A stretch of 64,000 nt of DNA from NCBI RefSeq assembly GCF_900168195.1, contig NZ_FUYX01000003.1, positions 372,001-436,000 on the forward strand, read 5' to 3'. Below are positions 28,000-38,437 of this stretch, one piece after another. Position 1 is the first letter of the stretch; every line of letters begins with the position of its first letter. The position numbers and the translations under genes were made by a program. Below the pieces are notes generated by a model that was not told the origin of the DNA, made no database searches, and was given only the letters and a program-made list of their open reading frames with translations. The DNA is from Allobosea thiooxidans (GTDB lineage Bacteria > Pseudomonadota > Alphaproteobacteria > Rhizobiales > Beijerinckiaceae).

Positions 28000-29048
28000 C
28001 CGCCGACCGGGCCCCAGCCCGTCAGCTGCAGCACCAGCGCCACGATGACGACGCAGGCGATCGAGAGCGGCAGGAAGACCTTCCAGCCCAGGCGCATCAA
28101 CTGGTCGTAGCGGTAGCGCGGCACGAAGGCCTTCACCAGCGCGAACATGAAGAACACCAGGCAGACCTTGAGCGCGAACCAGAACACGCCGGGCAGCCAG
28201 GTGAAGGGCGGCAACGCGACCGGAGGCGCCCAGCCGCCGAGGAACAGGATCGTCGTCAGCGAGCACATGGTCATGATCGCCACGTATTCGCCGAGCATGA
28301 AGAGCAGGTACGGGGTCGAAGAATACTCGACCATGAAGCCCGCCACGAGTTCCGATTCCGCCTCGGCCAGATCGAAGGGCGGCCGGTTCGTCTCGGCCAG
28401 CGCCGAGACGAAAAAGACGACAAACATCGGGAAGAGCGGCAGGAAGTACCAGTTCAGGAAGCTGAGCCACGGCACGCCGAGCGCATGGGCGAGGCCGCGA
28501 TTCTGCTGCGCCTCGACGATCGCCGAGAGGTTCAGCGAGCCGACGCAGAGCAGCACGGTGATGATGACGAAGCCGATCGAGACCTCGTAGGAGACCATCT
28601 GCGCCGCCGAGCGCAGCGCGCTCATGAACGGATATTTCGAGTTCGAGGCCCAGCCGGCCATGATGATGCCGTAGACGCCGAGCGAGGAGATCGCGAGGAT
28701 GTAGAGGATGCCGACATTGATGTCGGCGATCGCCCAGCCTTCCGCCACCGGGATCACCGCCCAGGCGCCGAGCGCCAAGAGGCAGGAGATGAAGGGCGCC
28801 AGCAGGAAGATGCCCTTGTTGGCGCCGGACGGGATGATCGGCTCCTTGAACGCGAACTTCATCAGGTCCGCGAAGCTCTGGAACAGGCCCCAGGGTCCGA
28901 CGACGTTCGGGCCGCGGCGCAGCTGCACCGCCGCCCAGACCTTGCGGTCGGCGAGCAGGATATAGGCGATGAAGACCAGCAGGCAGACCAGCAGCAGCAG
29001 GCTCTTGCCCAGGATGATCGCGATATCGAGGACGAGGTCCCAGTTCAT
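27996..29048 (-). CDS. nuoH: NADH-quinone oxidoreductase subunit H
   Basis: This 350-residue, eight-helix membrane subunit forms much of the quinone-binding chamber at the junction with the peripheral arm. It contains [24 protein letters not shown], the acidic loop segment [21 protein letters not shown] and [15 protein letters not shown]. It sits 6 bases after nuoG and overlaps the next gene by 4 bases. Confidence 0.97.
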   Translation of the reverse strand: MNWDLVLDIAIILGKSLLLLVCLLVFIAYILLADRKVWAAVQLRRGPNVVGPWGLFQSFADLMKFAFKEPIIPSGANKGIFLLAPFISCLLALGAWAVIPVAEGWAIADINVGILYILAISSLGVYGIIMAGWASNSKYPFMSALRSAAQMVSYEVSIGFVIITVLLCVGSLNLSAIVEAQQNRGLAHALGVPWLSFLNWYFLPLFPMFVVFFVSALAETNRPPFDLAEAESELVAGFMVEYSSTPYLLFMLGEYVAIMTMCSLTTILFLGGWAPPVALPPFTWLPGVFWFALKVCLVFFMFALVKAFVPRYRYDQLMRLGWKVFLPLSIACVVIVALVLQLTGWGPVGG

Positions 29049-29054
29049 GGCCGC

Positions 29055-31118
29055 TTACTCCGCCGCCTGCTGGTGCCGGCCGGAGGCCAGCGCCGAGCAT
29101 TCCGCCATCACGGCGGAGGCGCGCGCGATCGGGTTGGTCTGATAGAAGTCGCTCACGGTCGAGACGAAGCCCGCCTTGTCGGTCTTGCCGCCGAGGCCTG
29201 CGAGCCCGCCGAACCCGGCCGTGTCGTTGGCCGACAGGCCGTCGAGCGCGGCGAAATGCGGATGCGCCTCGTAGAGCACCCGGCGCAGGCCCGACAGCGA
29301 GTCGAAGGGCAGCGTCTTGCCGAGCGCGGCCGAGAGGGCCCGCAGGATCGCCCAGTCCTCGCGGGCATCGCCCGGCGGGAAGGTGGCGCGATCGGCCATC
29401 TGCACGCGGCCCTCGGTGTTCACATAGGTGCCCGATTTCTCGGTATAGGCCGCACCCGGCAGGATGACGTCGGCGCGGTGCGCGCCACGGTCGCCATGCG
29501 TGCCCTGATAGACCACGAAGGCACCTTCCGGCACCTCGATCTCGTCGGCGCCGAGCAGGAAGAGCACGTCGAGCGCGCCCGGCTGGGCCATAGCCGCGGC
29601 ATCGAGGCCCCCCTCGCCCGGCACGAAGCCGAGATCGAGCGCGCCGACGCGGGCGGCAGCGGTATGGATCACGCCGAAGCCGTTCCATTCCTCACCGATC
29701 GCGCCCAGCGCCTGCGCCGCCTTGGCGGCGAGCGAGAGCACGGCCTCGCCGTCGGCGCGGGCGAGAGCGCCCTGCCCGACCAGCACCATCGGCTTGCCGC
29801 CGGCAGCGGCCGCCGACTTGACGACATCGGCCAGAGTCTCCGGGCCGGCGCCGAGATAATCGTAGGAATAGGTCAGGTCGGCCTTCTCGCCGATGACGCT
29901 GATCTTGAAGTCGCCGCGCAGCCAGCGCTTGCGGATGCGGGCGTTCAGGATCGGCGCCTCGCGGCGCGGATTGGAGCCGATGATCAGCAGCGAGGTCGCG
30001 TCCTCGATGCCGGCAATGCCGGCGTTGAGGACATAGGAGGCGCGGCCGAACTTCGGATGCAGTTTCGTGCCGTCCTGGCGCGCGTCGAGATGGGTCGAGC
30101 CGAGCGAGGCGATGAGCGCCTTGAGCGCGAACATCTCCTCGACCGCCGCGAGATCGCCGGCGATGGCGCCGATCTTCTCAGGGCTGGTCGCCTTCACCTT
30201 GGCGGCGATGGCGGCGAAGGCCTCGTTCCAGCTCGCCGGGCGCAGGCGCCCGTTCTCGCGGATATAGGGCCGGTCGAGGCGCTGGGTCTTGAGGCCGTCG
30301 GCGACATGGCGGGTCTTGTCGGAGATCCACTCCTCGTTCACCGCCTCGTTGAGACGAGGCAGGATGCGCATCACTTCCTTGCCGCGCGAGTCGACGCGGA
30401 TGGCCGAGCCGACCGCATCCATCACGTCGATGCTCTCGGTCTTGGAGAGCTCCCAGGGGCGGGCCTTGTTCTGGTAGGGCTTCGAGGTCAGCGCGCCGAC
30501 CGGGCAGAGATCGACGACATTGCCCTGCAGCTCCGACGACATCGCCTGTTCGAGATAGGTCGTGATCTCCATGTCCTCGCCGCGGCCGATGGCGCCGAGG
30601 TCGGAGGCGCCGGCGACCTCGGTGGTGAAGCGGACGCAGCGCGTGCACTGGATGCAGCGCGTCATCGAGGTCTTGACCAGCGGGCCGATATACTTGTCCT
30701 CGACCGCGCGCTTGTTCTCGGCGAAGCGGGAGGTGTCCACGCCATAGGCCATGGCCTGGTCCTGCAGGTCGCACTCGCCGCCCTGGTCGCAGATCGGGCA
30801 GTCCAGCGGGTGGTTGATGAGCAGGAACTCCATCACCCCTTCGCGGGCCTTCTTGACCATCGGCGACTTGGTCAGAACGACTGGCGGTTCGCCGTTCGGG
30901 CCGGGGCGCAGGTCGCGCACGCCGATGGCGCAGGAGGCCTGCGGCTTCGGCGGGCCGCCCTTCACCTCGACGAGGCACATGCGGCAGTTGCCGGCGATCG
31001 AGAGGCGCTCGTGGAAGCAGAAGCGCGGCACCTCGGCGCCGGCCGCCTCACAGGCCTGGAGGACGGTGTACTCGGCCGGGACGTCGACCTCGACGCCGTC
31101 GATGAGGAGTTTCGTCAT
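29055..31118 (-). CDS. nuoG: NADH-quinone oxidoreductase subunit G
   Basis: This 687-residue iron-sulfur subunit of the NADH module has the N-terminal [2Fe-2S] ligands in [22 protein letters not shown]. Further clusters follow: [16 protein letters not shown], and a [4Fe-4S] site in [11 protein letters not shown] with a later [16 protein letters not shown] molybdopterin-oxidoreductase-like domain without cofactor makes up the rest. Length fits the alphaproteobacterial form. It is 4 bases after nuoF. Confidence 0.96.
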   Translation of the reverse strand: MTKLLIDGVEVDVPAEYTVLQACEAAGAEVPRFCFHERLSIAGNCRMCLVEVKGGPPKPQASCAIGVRDLRPGPNGEPPVVLTKSPMVKKAREGVMEFLLINHPLDCPICDQGGECDLQDQAMAYGVDTSRFAENKRAVEDKYIGPLVKTSMTRCIQCTRCVRFTTEVAGASDLGAIGRGEDMEITTYLEQAMSSELQGNVVDLCPVGALTSKPYQNKARPWELSKTESIDVMDAVGSAIRVDSRGKEVMRILPRLNEAVNEEWISDKTRHVADGLKTQRLDRPYIRENGRLRPASWNEAFAAIAAKVKATSPEKIGAIAGDLAAVEEMFALKALIASLGSTHLDARQDGTKLHPKFGRASYVLNAGIAGIEDATSLLIIGSNPRREAPILNARIRKRWLRGDFKISVIGEKADLTYSYDYLGAGPETLADVVKSAAAAGGKPMVLVGQGALARADGEAVLSLAAKAAQALGAIGEEWNGFGVIHTAAARVGALDLGFVPGEGGLDAAAMAQPGALDVLFLLGADEIEVPEGAFVVYQGTHGDRGAHRADVILPGAAYTEKSGTYVNTEGRVQMADRATFPPGDAREDWAILRALSAALGKTLPFDSLSGLRRVLYEAHPHFAALDGLSANDTAGFGGLAGLGGKTDKAGFVSTVSDFYQTNPIARASAVMAECSALASGRHQQAAE

Positions 31119-31122
31119 GGTC

Positions 31123-32427
31123 TCACTCCGCCGCCATCAGGCGCACAGGCTCGCTGTGCGGGTTGGCGGCATAGTCGTCGATGCGCTGCTCGATCTCGTG
31201 CCGGAAATGCGCGATCAGGCCCTGGATCGGCCAGGCGGCGGCGTCGCCGAGCGCGCAGATGGTGTGGCCTTCGATCTGCTTGGTGACGTCGAGCAGCATG
31301 TCGATCTCGCGCTTCTGGGCGCGGCCCTCGGCCATGCGCTCCATGACGCGCCACATCCAGCCCGTGCCCTCACGGCAAGGCGTGCACTGGCCGCAGCTCT
31401 CATGCTTGTAGAAATGGCTGATGCGGGCGATGGCGCGGACGATGTCGGTCGACTTGTCCATCACGATCACCGCCGCCGTGCCGAGGCCCGAGCGCAGCTT
31501 CGAGAGCGAGTCGAAATCCATCGGCGTGTCGATGATCTGCTCGGCCGGCACCATGCGCACCGAGGAGCCGCCGGGGATCACGGCCTTGAGGTTGTCCCAA
31601 CCGCCGCGGATGCCGCCGCAATGGCGGTCGATCAGCTCGCGGAAGGTGATGCCCATCGCCTCTTCGACGTTGCAGGGCTTGTTCACATGCCCGGAGACGC
31701 AGAAGAGCTTGGTGCCGACATTGTTCGGGTTGCCGATCGAGGAGAACCAGGCGGCGCCGCGGCGCAGGATGGTCGGGGCGACCGCGATCGACTCGACGTT
31801 GTTCACCGTGGTCGGGCAGCCATAGAGGCCGACATTCGCCGGGAAAGGCGGCTTCAGCCGCGGCATGCCCTTCTTGCCCTCGAGGCTCTCCAGCAGCGCC
31901 GTCTCCTCGCCGCAGATATAGGCGCCGGCACCGTGATGCACATAGAGATCAAAGGGATAGCCGTGGACGTTGTCCTTGCCGATGAGCTTGGCCGCATAGG
32001 CCTCGTCGACGGCGCGCTGCAGCGCCTCGCGCTCACGGACATATTCGCCGCGGATATAGATATAGGCCGCATGCGCACCCATGGCGAAGGAGGCGATCAG
32101 GCAGCCCTCGACCAGCGTATGCGGGTCGTTGCGCATGATCTCGCGGTCCTTGCAGGTGCCGGGCTCCGACTCGTCGGCATTGACGACGAGATAATGCGGG
32201 CGCCCGTCGTTCTGCTTGGGCATGAACGACCATTTCAGGCCGGTCGGGAAGCCGGCGCCGCCGCGGCCGCGCAGGCCGGACTTCTTCATCTCGTCGATGA
32301 TCCAGTCCCGCCCCTGCTCCAGCAGGAACTTGGTGCCGTCCCAATGGCCGCGCTGGATCGCACCCTTCAGGGTGCGGTCGTGCAGGCCGTAGAGGTTGGT
32401 GAAGATGCGGTCGCGATCTGCGAGCAT
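31123..32427 (-). CDS. nuoF: NADH-quinone oxidoreductase subunit F
   Basis: This 434-residue flavoprotein subunit oxidises NADH. It has the NADH/FMN-binding glycine-rich segment [31 protein letters not shown], and the [4Fe-4S] N3 ligands in [15 protein letters not shown] with a further Cys in [14 protein letters not shown]. It lies 11 bases after nuoE. Confidence 0.97.
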   Translation of the reverse strand: MLADRDRIFTNLYGLHDRTLKGAIQRGHWDGTKFLLEQGRDWIIDEMKKSGLRGRGGAGFPTGLKWSFMPKQNDGRPHYLVVNADESEPGTCKDREIMRNDPHTLVEGCLIASFAMGAHAAYIYIRGEYVREREALQRAVDEAYAAKLIGKDNVHGYPFDLYVHHGAGAYICGEETALLESLEGKKGMPRLKPPFPANVGLYGCPTTVNNVESIAVAPTILRRGAAWFSSIGNPNNVGTKLFCVSGHVNKPCNVEEAMGITFRELIDRHCGGIRGGWDNLKAVIPGGSSVRMVPAEQIIDTPMDFDSLSKLRSGLGTAAVIVMDKSTDIVRAIARISHFYKHESCGQCTPCREGTGWMWRVMERMAEGRAQKREIDMLLDVTKQIEGHTICALGDAAAWPIQGLIAHFRHEIEQRIDDYAANPHSEPVRLMAAE

Positions 32428-32438
32428 GTCCTAGTGCC

Positions 32439-33635
32439 TCACTCTGCCGGCTTGTCGCCAAGCTTCGACTCCGGGCGCCAGCCCGTCGCGAGCTTCTTCG
32501 ACTGAGCAATCCAGTCGTCGCGCTCCGCCCTGCCCTTGAAGCCGGTCAGGCGCGCATCGACCCAGGCGAGCTCCGCCGGTGTCCATTTGGCGATCTGGTC
32601 GTAGTGCCAGATCCCCATCTCGTTGAGCATCTTGGCCAGCTTCGGCCCGACGCCCCAGATCAGTTCGAGATCGTCGCCCTTGCCGCCGCGCGCAGCGGTC
32701 AGCAACTCGGGCTTGCTCTCGTCGGTCGCGGGCTTGGCAGCCTCGGCGACGTCCTTCGCCTCGACCTTGCCCTTGGCGGCCGGGGTGTCGTTCGCAGCGC
32801 CCGACGGCTGGGCCGGCTCTGACGGCTTCGGGCGGCCGGCGGCGGCGGTCTCGCTGGCGGGCTTGGCCGCGACGGCGGCCGGAGTGGCTTCGGCCTTGCT
32901 GGCTTCGGCCTCGGCGGCCTTCTTCGCTTCCGCCTCGGCGGCGGCCTTGGCGGCGGCGGCCTCGGCAGCGGCCTTGCGCTGCTCGGCGACGCGCTTCTGC
33001 CAGTCGCCGGCGCCGATCATGGAGCCGTCGTAGAGCGCCTTGTCGGTCAGCGTGTTCGGCCCGCCTTCCGGCTCGGAACCGGTGCGGCCGTTCTGCGGGC
33101 CGGGCTTGGTCGGGCGGCCGCTGCGCAGGTCGTCGAGGAGCTTGCGGAAGTTATCCGGCGTCAGATCCTCGTAGTAGTCGACATTGATCTGCGCCATCGG
33201 CGCGTTGCAGCAGGCGCCGAGGCACTCGACCTCGAGCCAGGAGAGCTTGCCGTCGGCGGTGACGGTCGATTGCGGGCCGATGACGTCCTCGCAAACCTTC
33301 TTCAGCGCCTCGGCGCCGCGCAGCGCGCAGGGCGTCGTGCCGCAGAGCTGGACGAAATACTCGCCCACCGGCTGCAGGTTGAACATGGTGTAGAAGGTCG
33401 CGACCTCCATCACCCGCATCGGCGCCATGCCGAGGCGCCTGGCGACGGTCTCGATCACGGCGCGCGAGACCCAGCCTTCCTGCTCCTGCGCCTTCCACAG
33501 CAGCGGGATGACGGCGGAGGCCTGGCGGCCCTGCGGGTACTTGGCGATCTGCTGGTCGATCCAGTTCTCGTTCGCCGGGGTGAAGGCGAAGGAAGCGGGC
33601 TGGACCGGATCGGGTGCGAGACGACGGACGGACAT
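32439..33635 (-). CDS. nuoE: NADH-quinone oxidoreductase subunit E with C-terminal HhH-type extension
   Basis: Residues 1 to about 200 are a normal NuoE thioredoxin-like subunit with the [2Fe-2S] N1a ligands CGTTPC and CLGAC. The protein then runs on to 398 residues, about twice the E. coli length. A long Ala/Lys/Glu-rich linker (about 220-330) leads to a final domain with LIWGVGPKLAKMLNEMGI, which looks like a helix-hairpin-helix fold, ending near DDWIAQSKKLATGW. The extension's role is unknown; it is also seen in some relatives. A repeat separates the gene from nuoD. Confidence 0.95.
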   Translation of the reverse strand: MSVRRLAPDPVQPASFAFTPANENWIDQQIAKYPQGRQASAVIPLLWKAQEQEGWVSRAVIETVARRLGMAPMRVMEVATFYTMFNLQPVGEYFVQLCGTTPCALRGAEALKKVCEDVIGPQSTVTADGKLSWLEVECLGACCNAPMAQINVDYYEDLTPDNFRKLLDDLRSGRPTKPGPQNGRTGSEPEGGPNTLTDKALYDGSMIGAGDWQKRVAEQRKAAAEAAAAKAAAEAEAKKAAEAEASKAEATPAAVAAKPASETAAAGRPKPSEPAQPSGAANDTPAAKGKVEAKDVAEAAKPATDESKPELLTAARGGKGDDLELIWGVGPKLAKMLNEMGIWHYDQIAKWTPAELAWVDARLTGFKGRAERDDWIAQSKKLATGWRPESKLGDKPAE

Positions 33636-33651
33636 ATCAGTTCTCTCTCGA

Positions 33652-33743
33652 CGTCATGCTCGGGCTTGTCCCGAGCATCCACGCCTTCGCAACATCGGCC
33701 ACGTTCAAGACGTGGATGGTCGGCACAAGGCCGGCCATGACGG
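33652..33743. repeat. Palindromic intergenic repeat, family A
   Basis: Hairpins GCTCGGGCTTGTCCCGAGC and GGTCGGCACAAGGCCGGCC lie within outer arms CGTCATGC...ATCCACG and CGTGGATGG...CATGACGG. It occupies the gap between nuoD and nuoE inside the complex I operon. Confidence 0.87.
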
Positions 33744-33752
33744 GAGCAGCAA

Positions 33753-34943
33753 TCACCGATCGACCTCCCCGAACACGATGTCCAGCGAGCCGAGGATCGC
33801 GGAGACGTCGGCGAGCATGTGCTTGCGGCACATGAAATCCATGGCCTGGAGATGGGCGAAGCCCGGGGCCTTGATCTTGCAGCGATAGGGCTTGTTGGTG
33901 CCGTCGGAGACCAGATAGACGCCGAACTCGCCCTTCGGCGCCTCGACGGCGGCATAGACCTCGCCGGCCGGCACCTTGTAGCCCTCGGTGTAGAGCTTGA
34001 AGTGATGGATGAGCGCTTCCATCGAGCGCTTCATCTCGCCGCGCTTGGGCGGCACCATCTTGCCGTCGAGCGAGGAAACCGGGCCGCCGCCATCCGCCGC
34101 CAGCAGCTTCGCGCAGCACTGCTTCATGATGCGCACCGACTGGCGCATCTCTTCCATGCGGATGTGGTAGCGATCGAAGCAGTCGCCGTTCTTGCCGACG
34201 GGGATGTCGAATTCCATCTCCTCGTAGCACTCATAGGGCTGCGACTTGCGCAGGTCCCAGGGCGCGCCCGAGCCGCGCACCATCACGCCCGAAAAACCCC
34301 ATTTCCAGCAGGTCTCGAGATCGACCACGCCGATATCGACGTTGCGCTGCTTGAAGATGCGGTTGTCGCTGAGCAGCCCTTCGAGGTCGTCGCAGACCTT
34401 GAGGAACGGGTCGCACCACTCGGCGATGTCATGGATCAGCGAGACCGGAATGTCCTGGTGCACGCCGCCGGGGCGGACATAGGCCGCGTGCATGCGCGCG
34501 CCGCAGGCCCGCTCGTAGAAGATCATCAGCTTCTCGCGCTCCTCGAAGCCCCAGAGCGGAGGCGTGAGCGCGCCGACGTCCATCGCCTGCGTCGTGACGT
34601 TGAGCAGGTGGGACAGGATGCGGCCGATCTCGGAATAGAGCACGCGGATGAGCTGGCCGCGGCGCGGCACGGTCACCCCGGCCAGGCGCTCGACCGCGAG
34701 CGCGAAGGCATGCTCCTGGTTCATCGGCGCGACATAGTCGAGCCGATCGAAATAGGGCACGGCCTGGAGATAGGTCTTGGCCTCGATCAGCTTCTCGGTG
34801 CCGCGATGCAGCAGGCCGATATGCGGGTCGACGCGCTCGACGACCTCGCCGTCCAGCTCCAGCACGAGGCGCAGCACGCCGTGCGCCGCCGGATGCTGCG
34901 GGCCGAAATTGATCGAGAAGTTGCGGATATTGTGCTCGGTCAT
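33753..34943 (-). CDS. nuoD: NADH-quinone oxidoreductase subunit D
   Basis: This 396-residue subunit lines the quinone site in the peripheral arm and descends from the NiFe-hydrogenase large subunit. It begins [33 protein letters not shown] and contains [30 protein letters not shown], and the C-terminal [13 protein letters not shown]. In this operon nuoC and nuoD are separate genes, as expected in alphaproteobacteria, but a foreign gene lies between them. Confidence 0.97.
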   Translation of the reverse strand: MTEHNIRNFSINFGPQHPAAHGVLRLVLELDGEVVERVDPHIGLLHRGTEKLIEAKTYLQAVPYFDRLDYVAPMNQEHAFALAVERLAGVTVPRRGQLIRVLYSEIGRILSHLLNVTTQAMDVGALTPPLWGFEEREKLMIFYERACGARMHAAYVRPGGVHQDIPVSLIHDIAEWCDPFLKVCDDLEGLLSDNRIFKQRNVDIGVVDLETCWKWGFSGVMVRGSGAPWDLRKSQPYECYEEMEFDIPVGKNGDCFDRYHIRMEEMRQSVRIMKQCCAKLLAADGGGPVSSLDGKMVPPKRGEMKRSMEALIHHFKLYTEGYKVPAGEVYAAVEAPKGEFGVYLVSDGTNKPYRCKIKAPGFAHLQAMDFMCRKHMLADVSAILGSLDIVFGEVDR

Positions 34944-34945
34944 GC

Positions 34946-35380
34946 TCAGCCCGCCTGTTTCGCGGCGAATTCGGCGATCACCTGCGCGCCCGTCTTGCGC
35001 GGCCGCTCGCCAGCGAAGGCGTAGAGGGCAGGCTTCTCGTCGATGAAGATCTCTTCGGCGAAGGTGAAGGACGACAGGTCGTCGAAGGCCTGGAAGGCCA
35101 CCGCGACATGGCCGTCGCCCTCGCGCAGGCGCCAGAACAGGCTGGTCCCGCAGGTCCGGCAGAACTGGCGCTTCGCCCAGTCGGACGAGTCATAGCTGCC
35201 CAGCTGGGCCTCGTCCTCGACGCTCACGCCGGCGCAGGGCACGGCCATGAAGACGCCGCCGCTCCATTTCCGGCACATGCCGCAATGGCAGACGTCCATG
35301 TCGAGCTTCTCCGGCGTCGCCGTGAAACGGACCGCGCCGCAGAGACAGCCGCCGGACAGAGCTTTGTGGCCTGCCGCCAT
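34946..35380 (-). CDS. GFA/CENP-V family zinc protein inside the nuo operon
   Basis: The 144-residue protein has intact zinc ligands of the GFA family: [14 protein letters not shown] and FCRTCGTSL, in the order seen in the glutathione-dependent formaldehyde-activating fold. Many members have no proven activity, so a formaldehyde role is only a family label. It is 4 bases from nuoC and 2 bases from nuoD, which implies co-transcription with complex I. No other family member sits in nuo operons of model species that I know of. Confidence 0.88.
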   Translation of the reverse strand: MAAGHKALSGGCLCGAVRFTATPEKLDMDVCHCGMCRKWSGGVFMAVPCAGVSVEDEAQLGSYDSSDWAKRQFCRTCGTSLFWRLREGDGHVAVAFQAFDDLSSFTFAEEIFIDEKPALYAFAGERPRKTGAQVIAEFAAKQAG

Positions 35381-35384
35381 CGCG

Positions 35385-35990
35385 TCAGGCTCCCGTCGCC
35401 TTCTCGTCGCCCGGGAGCACGTAGTCCGTGCCTTCCCAGGGCGAGAGGAAATCGAAGTTGCGGAATTCCTGGTTGAGCTTCACCGGCTCGTAGACGACGC
35501 GCTTCTGCTCGTCGTCGTAGCGGACCTCGACGAAGCCGGTGAGCGGGAAGTCCTTGCGCAGCGGATAGCCCTCGAAACCGTAGTCGGTGAGGATGCGACG
35601 CAGGTCCGGATGGCCGGAGAAGAGGACGCCGTAGAAATCGTAGGCCTCGCGCTCGAACCAGTTCGCCGCCGGGAAGACGTCGACAACGGAGGGAACGGGC
35701 GTGGCCTCGTCGGCCTGCACCTTCACGCGGATGCGCCGGTTATGGTGCGGCGCCAGCAGGTGGTAGACGACGTCGAAGCGCTTCTCGCGGCCGGGATAGT
35801 CGGCGCCGGCGATGTCGGTGAAGTTCACGAAGCGGAAGCGCGGGTCGCTGTAGAGCGTGCGCAGGACCTCGACGATCGAAGCCGCCTCGGCATGGATCGT
35901 CAGCTCCTCGAAGGCGACCACCGCCTCCGTCACCGCGCCGGGCAGCGCGGCCTTGATCTCTTCGCCGAGTTGTACGAGCGCTTCGCTCAT
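35385..35990 (-). CDS. nuoC: NADH-quinone oxidoreductase subunit C
   Basis: This 201-residue subunit of the complex I connecting module contains [77 protein letters not shown], the strongest family signature, and a C-terminal [10 protein letters not shown]. The ATG at 35990 gives the usual start [13 protein letters not shown]. It follows nuoB by 41 bases. Confidence 0.97.
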   Translation of the reverse strand: MSEALVQLGEEIKAALPGAVTEAVVAFEELTIHAEAASIVEVLRTLYSDPRFRFVNFTDIAGADYPGREKRFDVVYHLLAPHHNRRIRVKVQADEATPVPSVVDVFPAANWFEREAYDFYGVLFSGHPDLRRILTDYGFEGYPLRKDFPLTGFVEVRYDDEQKRVVYEPVKLNQEFRNFDFLSPWEGTDYVLPGDEKATGA

Positions 35991-36031
35991 CGTCTCACCT
36001 TCATCGCCTGCAGCATCGACCGAAAGAGCGC

Positions 36032-36616
36032 TCAGCGCTCGATCGTGCCGGTGCGGCGGATCTTCTTCTGCAGCAGCAGGACGCCGTAGAGCAGCGCCTC
36101 GGCCGTCGGGGGGCAGCCCGGGACATAGATGTCGATCGGGACGATGCGGTCGCAGCCGCGCACCACCGAATAGCTGTAGTGGTAGTAGCCGCCGCCATTG
36201 GCGCAGGAGCCCATCGAGATGACGTAGCGCGGCTCCGGCATCTGGTCGTAGACCTTGCGGAGCGCGGGAGCCATCTTGTTGGTCAGCGTGCCCGCCACGA
36301 TCATCACGTCGGATTGGCGCGGGGAGGCACGCGGGGCGAAGCCGAAGCGCTCGACGTCGTAACGCGGCATCGAGAGCTGCATCATCTCGACCGCGCAGCA
36401 GGCCAGACCGAAGGTCATCCACATCAGCGAGCCGGTGCGGGCCCAGTTGACCAGATCGTCGGTGGCGGTGACGAGAAAGCCCTTGTCGGCCAGCTCGTTG
36501 TTGATCTCGACGAAGAACGGATCACGTGCGCCGACCGGCTTGCCGTCAGGGCCGAGAAGCCCCCGCGGTGCCGGCGCGACGAGCGGGTCGCCGCGATCGA
36601 TCGCTGTGATTGCCAT
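36032..36616 (-). CDS. nuoB: NADH-quinone oxidoreductase subunit B
   Basis: This 194-residue subunit holds cluster N2, the terminal electron donor to quinone. Ligands lie in [13 protein letters not shown] (tandem cysteines), [17 protein letters not shown] and [15 protein letters not shown]. The N-terminal extension of about 30 residues before the core is common in alphaproteobacteria. It lies 66 bases after nuoA. Confidence 0.97.
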   Translation of the reverse strand: MAITAIDRGDPLVAPAPRGLLGPDGKPVGARDPFFVEINNELADKGFLVTATDDLVNWARTGSLMWMTFGLACCAVEMMQLSMPRYDVERFGFAPRASPRQSDVMIVAGTLTNKMAPALRKVYDQMPEPRYVISMGSCANGGGYYHYSYSVVRGCDRIVPIDIYVPGCPPTAEALLYGVLLLQKKIRRTGTIER

Positions 36617-36682
36617 GACCTAATCCTCGTGAACCTTAACCCTGCCAGATAGGAAGCGGAGCGCCGCCTCGCGATCGGACAG

Positions 36683-37075
36683 TTAGTCCCACTCCAGCGC
36701 GCCCTTGCGCCACTCGTAGACGAAGCCCACGGTCAGCACGCCGAGGAAGACCATCATCGACCAAAAACCATACCAGCCGAGCCCACCGAAGGCGACGGCC
36801 CAGGGAAACAGGAACGCGACCTCCAGATCGAAGATGATGAAGAGAATCGCGACCAGATAGAACCGGACGTCGAACTTCATGCGCGCGTCGTCGAAGGCGT
36901 TGAAGCCGCATTCATAGGCCGAGAGCTTTTCCGCATCCGGCTTCGAATAGGCGATCGCGAAGGGCGCGATCAGCAGGGCCAGGCCGATGACCGCCGAGAC
37001 GCCGATGAACAGCACCAGCGGCAGGTAATCGCTCAGAAGGGACGGCACCGGGAGAGCTTGCATGGTCGAACTCAC
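36683..37075 (-). CDS. nuoA: NADH-quinone oxidoreductase subunit A
   Basis: This 130-residue, three-helix membrane subunit heads the complex I operon. It contains [45 protein letters not shown], the highly conserved stretch with the loop cysteine near the quinone tunnel. The ATG at 37075 or the one four codons later may be used. Confidence 0.96.
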   Translation of the reverse strand: MSSTMQALPVPSLLSDYLPLVLFIGVSAVIGLALLIAPFAIAYSKPDAEKLSAYECGFNAFDDARMKFDVRFYLVAILFIIFDLEVAFLFPWAVAFGGLGWYGFWSMMVFLGVLTVGFVYEWRKGALEWD

Positions 37076-37402
37076 TTCAGACGGCCGCGCGGCGGCTCGC
37101 TGCCCAGTCGCTTAGACCCTCGATTAGAATGAAGCAAGACTCCGCCGCGCCGCACAATCGCGCGAGTGGGTTGAACGCAGCGCAGGATGCGGCAGAATTG
37201 CCCCGCGTCTCGACATCGCCCCGCATACCGGGGCGGAAATCGGTCGAAAACGCGTCATTCCAGCCCGCGGGGACGGCAGCAATCCGTTCTCCGTGCCGAA
37301 TCGTTCCGGCCGGGCCCGCCTCCGATTTGCCAAAAGGCCTGCCATGTTTCGATCGCCCCACCCTGCCGCCAAAACCGAAAGCCATGCAGCCCCCGCGGCG
37401 CG
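37076..37402. other. Divergent intergenic region of nuoA and the M15-like gene
   Basis: This 327-base interval must carry the main minus-strand nuo promoter and the plus-strand promoter for the peptidase gene. On the minus strand TTGCTT (37135-37130) lies 17 bases from TAAGCG, a weak match; nothing clearer is visible. No repeat element, RNA gene or convincing small reading frame was found. Confidence 0.5.
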
Positions 37403-38089
37403 ATGAGTCTCGCCTGCCTGCGCGCCGGCCTCGCGCCCGCGATCCTCGTCCTGACCTGCAGCGCACCGGTCTTCGCCCAGGAGGGCGAACCCATGCGCGC
37501 GCCGCTGCCGCCGCAGCGCCCCTTCGACCTCGACCTCGCGGGCACGCCGAAGCTGCCGGCGATCATCGTGCCGCCGGCCCCCAAGGAGACCGCCCGGGAG
37601 GCGGTCCAGGAAGCCGTGCAGGAAGCGTCGCGGGAATCGTCGGACGCCCCGGCTTCCGCCGAAGCACCGACAGCGCCTGCTCCTCCGGGCGAACCCGATG
37701 ACGACGAAGGACCCGAATGGCCCAAGCTGACGCCTGGCCAGAAGGCAGGCGCCGAGCCCGATTTCGACCCGAACGAGAAGGCCGAGCGACCCGGCATCTC
37801 GACCGATCCGGGGACCTCGACGGCCTGCCTGCCCGACCAGCTCAAACAGATCCTGAACAAGATCGCCGACCGCTACGGCGCCGTGAAGGTGACCTCGACA
37901 TGGCGACCGCCATGGCGCGCCAGGCGCGGCTCCTATCACAAGGGCTGCCAGGCGATGGACTTCCGGGTGCCGGGGACACGGCCGCGCGCGGTGCTGGAAT
38001 GGGCCCGCAGCCTGCCAGAGGTCGGCGGCCACCACGTCTACTGGAACGGCCTGATCCATATCGACACCGGCCCGCGCCGCCCCTGGTGA
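37403..38089 (+). CDS. Secreted M15-type (YcbK/DUF882-like) peptidase
   Basis: The 228-residue protein has a signal peptide (MSLACLRAGLAPAILVL ... VFAQ). A long Pro/Ala/Glu-rich low-complexity region (about 30-145) follows, then a C-terminal domain with metal-site motifs of peptidase family M15: SYHKGCQAMDF (His near residue 179, Asp near 185) and HHVYWNGLIHIDTG (His near 219). These enzymes cut D-Ala-containing peptide bonds in peptidoglycan. The start is chosen for the signal peptide although no strong ribosome-binding site precedes it. Confidence 0.78.
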   Translation: MSLACLRAGLAPAILVLTCSAPVFAQEGEPMRAPLPPQRPFDLDLAGTPKLPAIIVPPAPKETAREAVQEAVQEASRESSDAPASAEAPTAPAPPGEPDDDEGPEWPKLTPGQKAGAEPDFDPNEKAERPGISTDPGTSTACLPDQLKQILNKIADRYGAVKVTSTWRPPWRARRGSYHKGCQAMDFRVPGTRPRAVLEWARSLPEVGGHHVYWNGLIHIDTGPRRPW

Positions 38090-38177
38090 CGCCACCGCTC
38101 CGGCCGCGGATCGGCACGCGATCCGTGCGCCGGCATGGGCATGCGGCAGGCCGCACCCCGGAGGGCGCCAAGGCCAT

Positions 38178-38195
38178 CGTTCTGTTTAGAGAACG
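38178..38195. promoter_or_regulatory. Palindromic operator candidate, copy 1
   Basis: CGTTCT-N6-AGAACG is an 18-bp palindrome 243 bases upstream of the substrate-binding protein start. It has the same arms and spacing as a second copy at 38327. Each site begins with AT on its left side (ATCGTTCT). The regulator is unknown. Confidence 0.55.
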
Positions 38196-38326
38196 ACAAG
38201 CAAGAACCCACCGTCGGAGGCATGTCCCCGAGCGACAATATTCTTTCCGCGCAGCCGACGAAATGAGGCTCGCAGCAGGATTTCCTACGGCTACCGCACA
38301 GGGTGAAGGAGTTTTTCCAAACACAT

Positions 38327-38344
38327 CGTTCTTTTGAAAGAACG
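38327..38344. promoter_or_regulatory. Palindromic operator candidate, copy 2
   Basis: CGTTCTTTTGAAAGAACG has perfect 8-bp arms and repeats the CGTTCT-N6-AGAACG pattern of copy 1, 149 bases away. A TTGACG box at 38350, a possible -35, lies 5 bases after it, so a bound protein would be placed to control transcription. No good -10 was found. Confidence 0.6.
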
Positions 38345-38437
38345 TTTTGTTGACGCAAAGGGGTTCCCGGGCGCACCTTTTCGGGGAGGCGCCTCGACAG
38401 GGCGCATGCCCCCCCGGACGCCCTAGCGGAGCAGAAC

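Noticed and set aside
28485-31286. Long plus-strand open frame opposite nuoG and nuoH
   Set aside because: Same cause: third-position GC bias of nuoG creates an open antisense frame. No domain or ribosome-binding site supports it.
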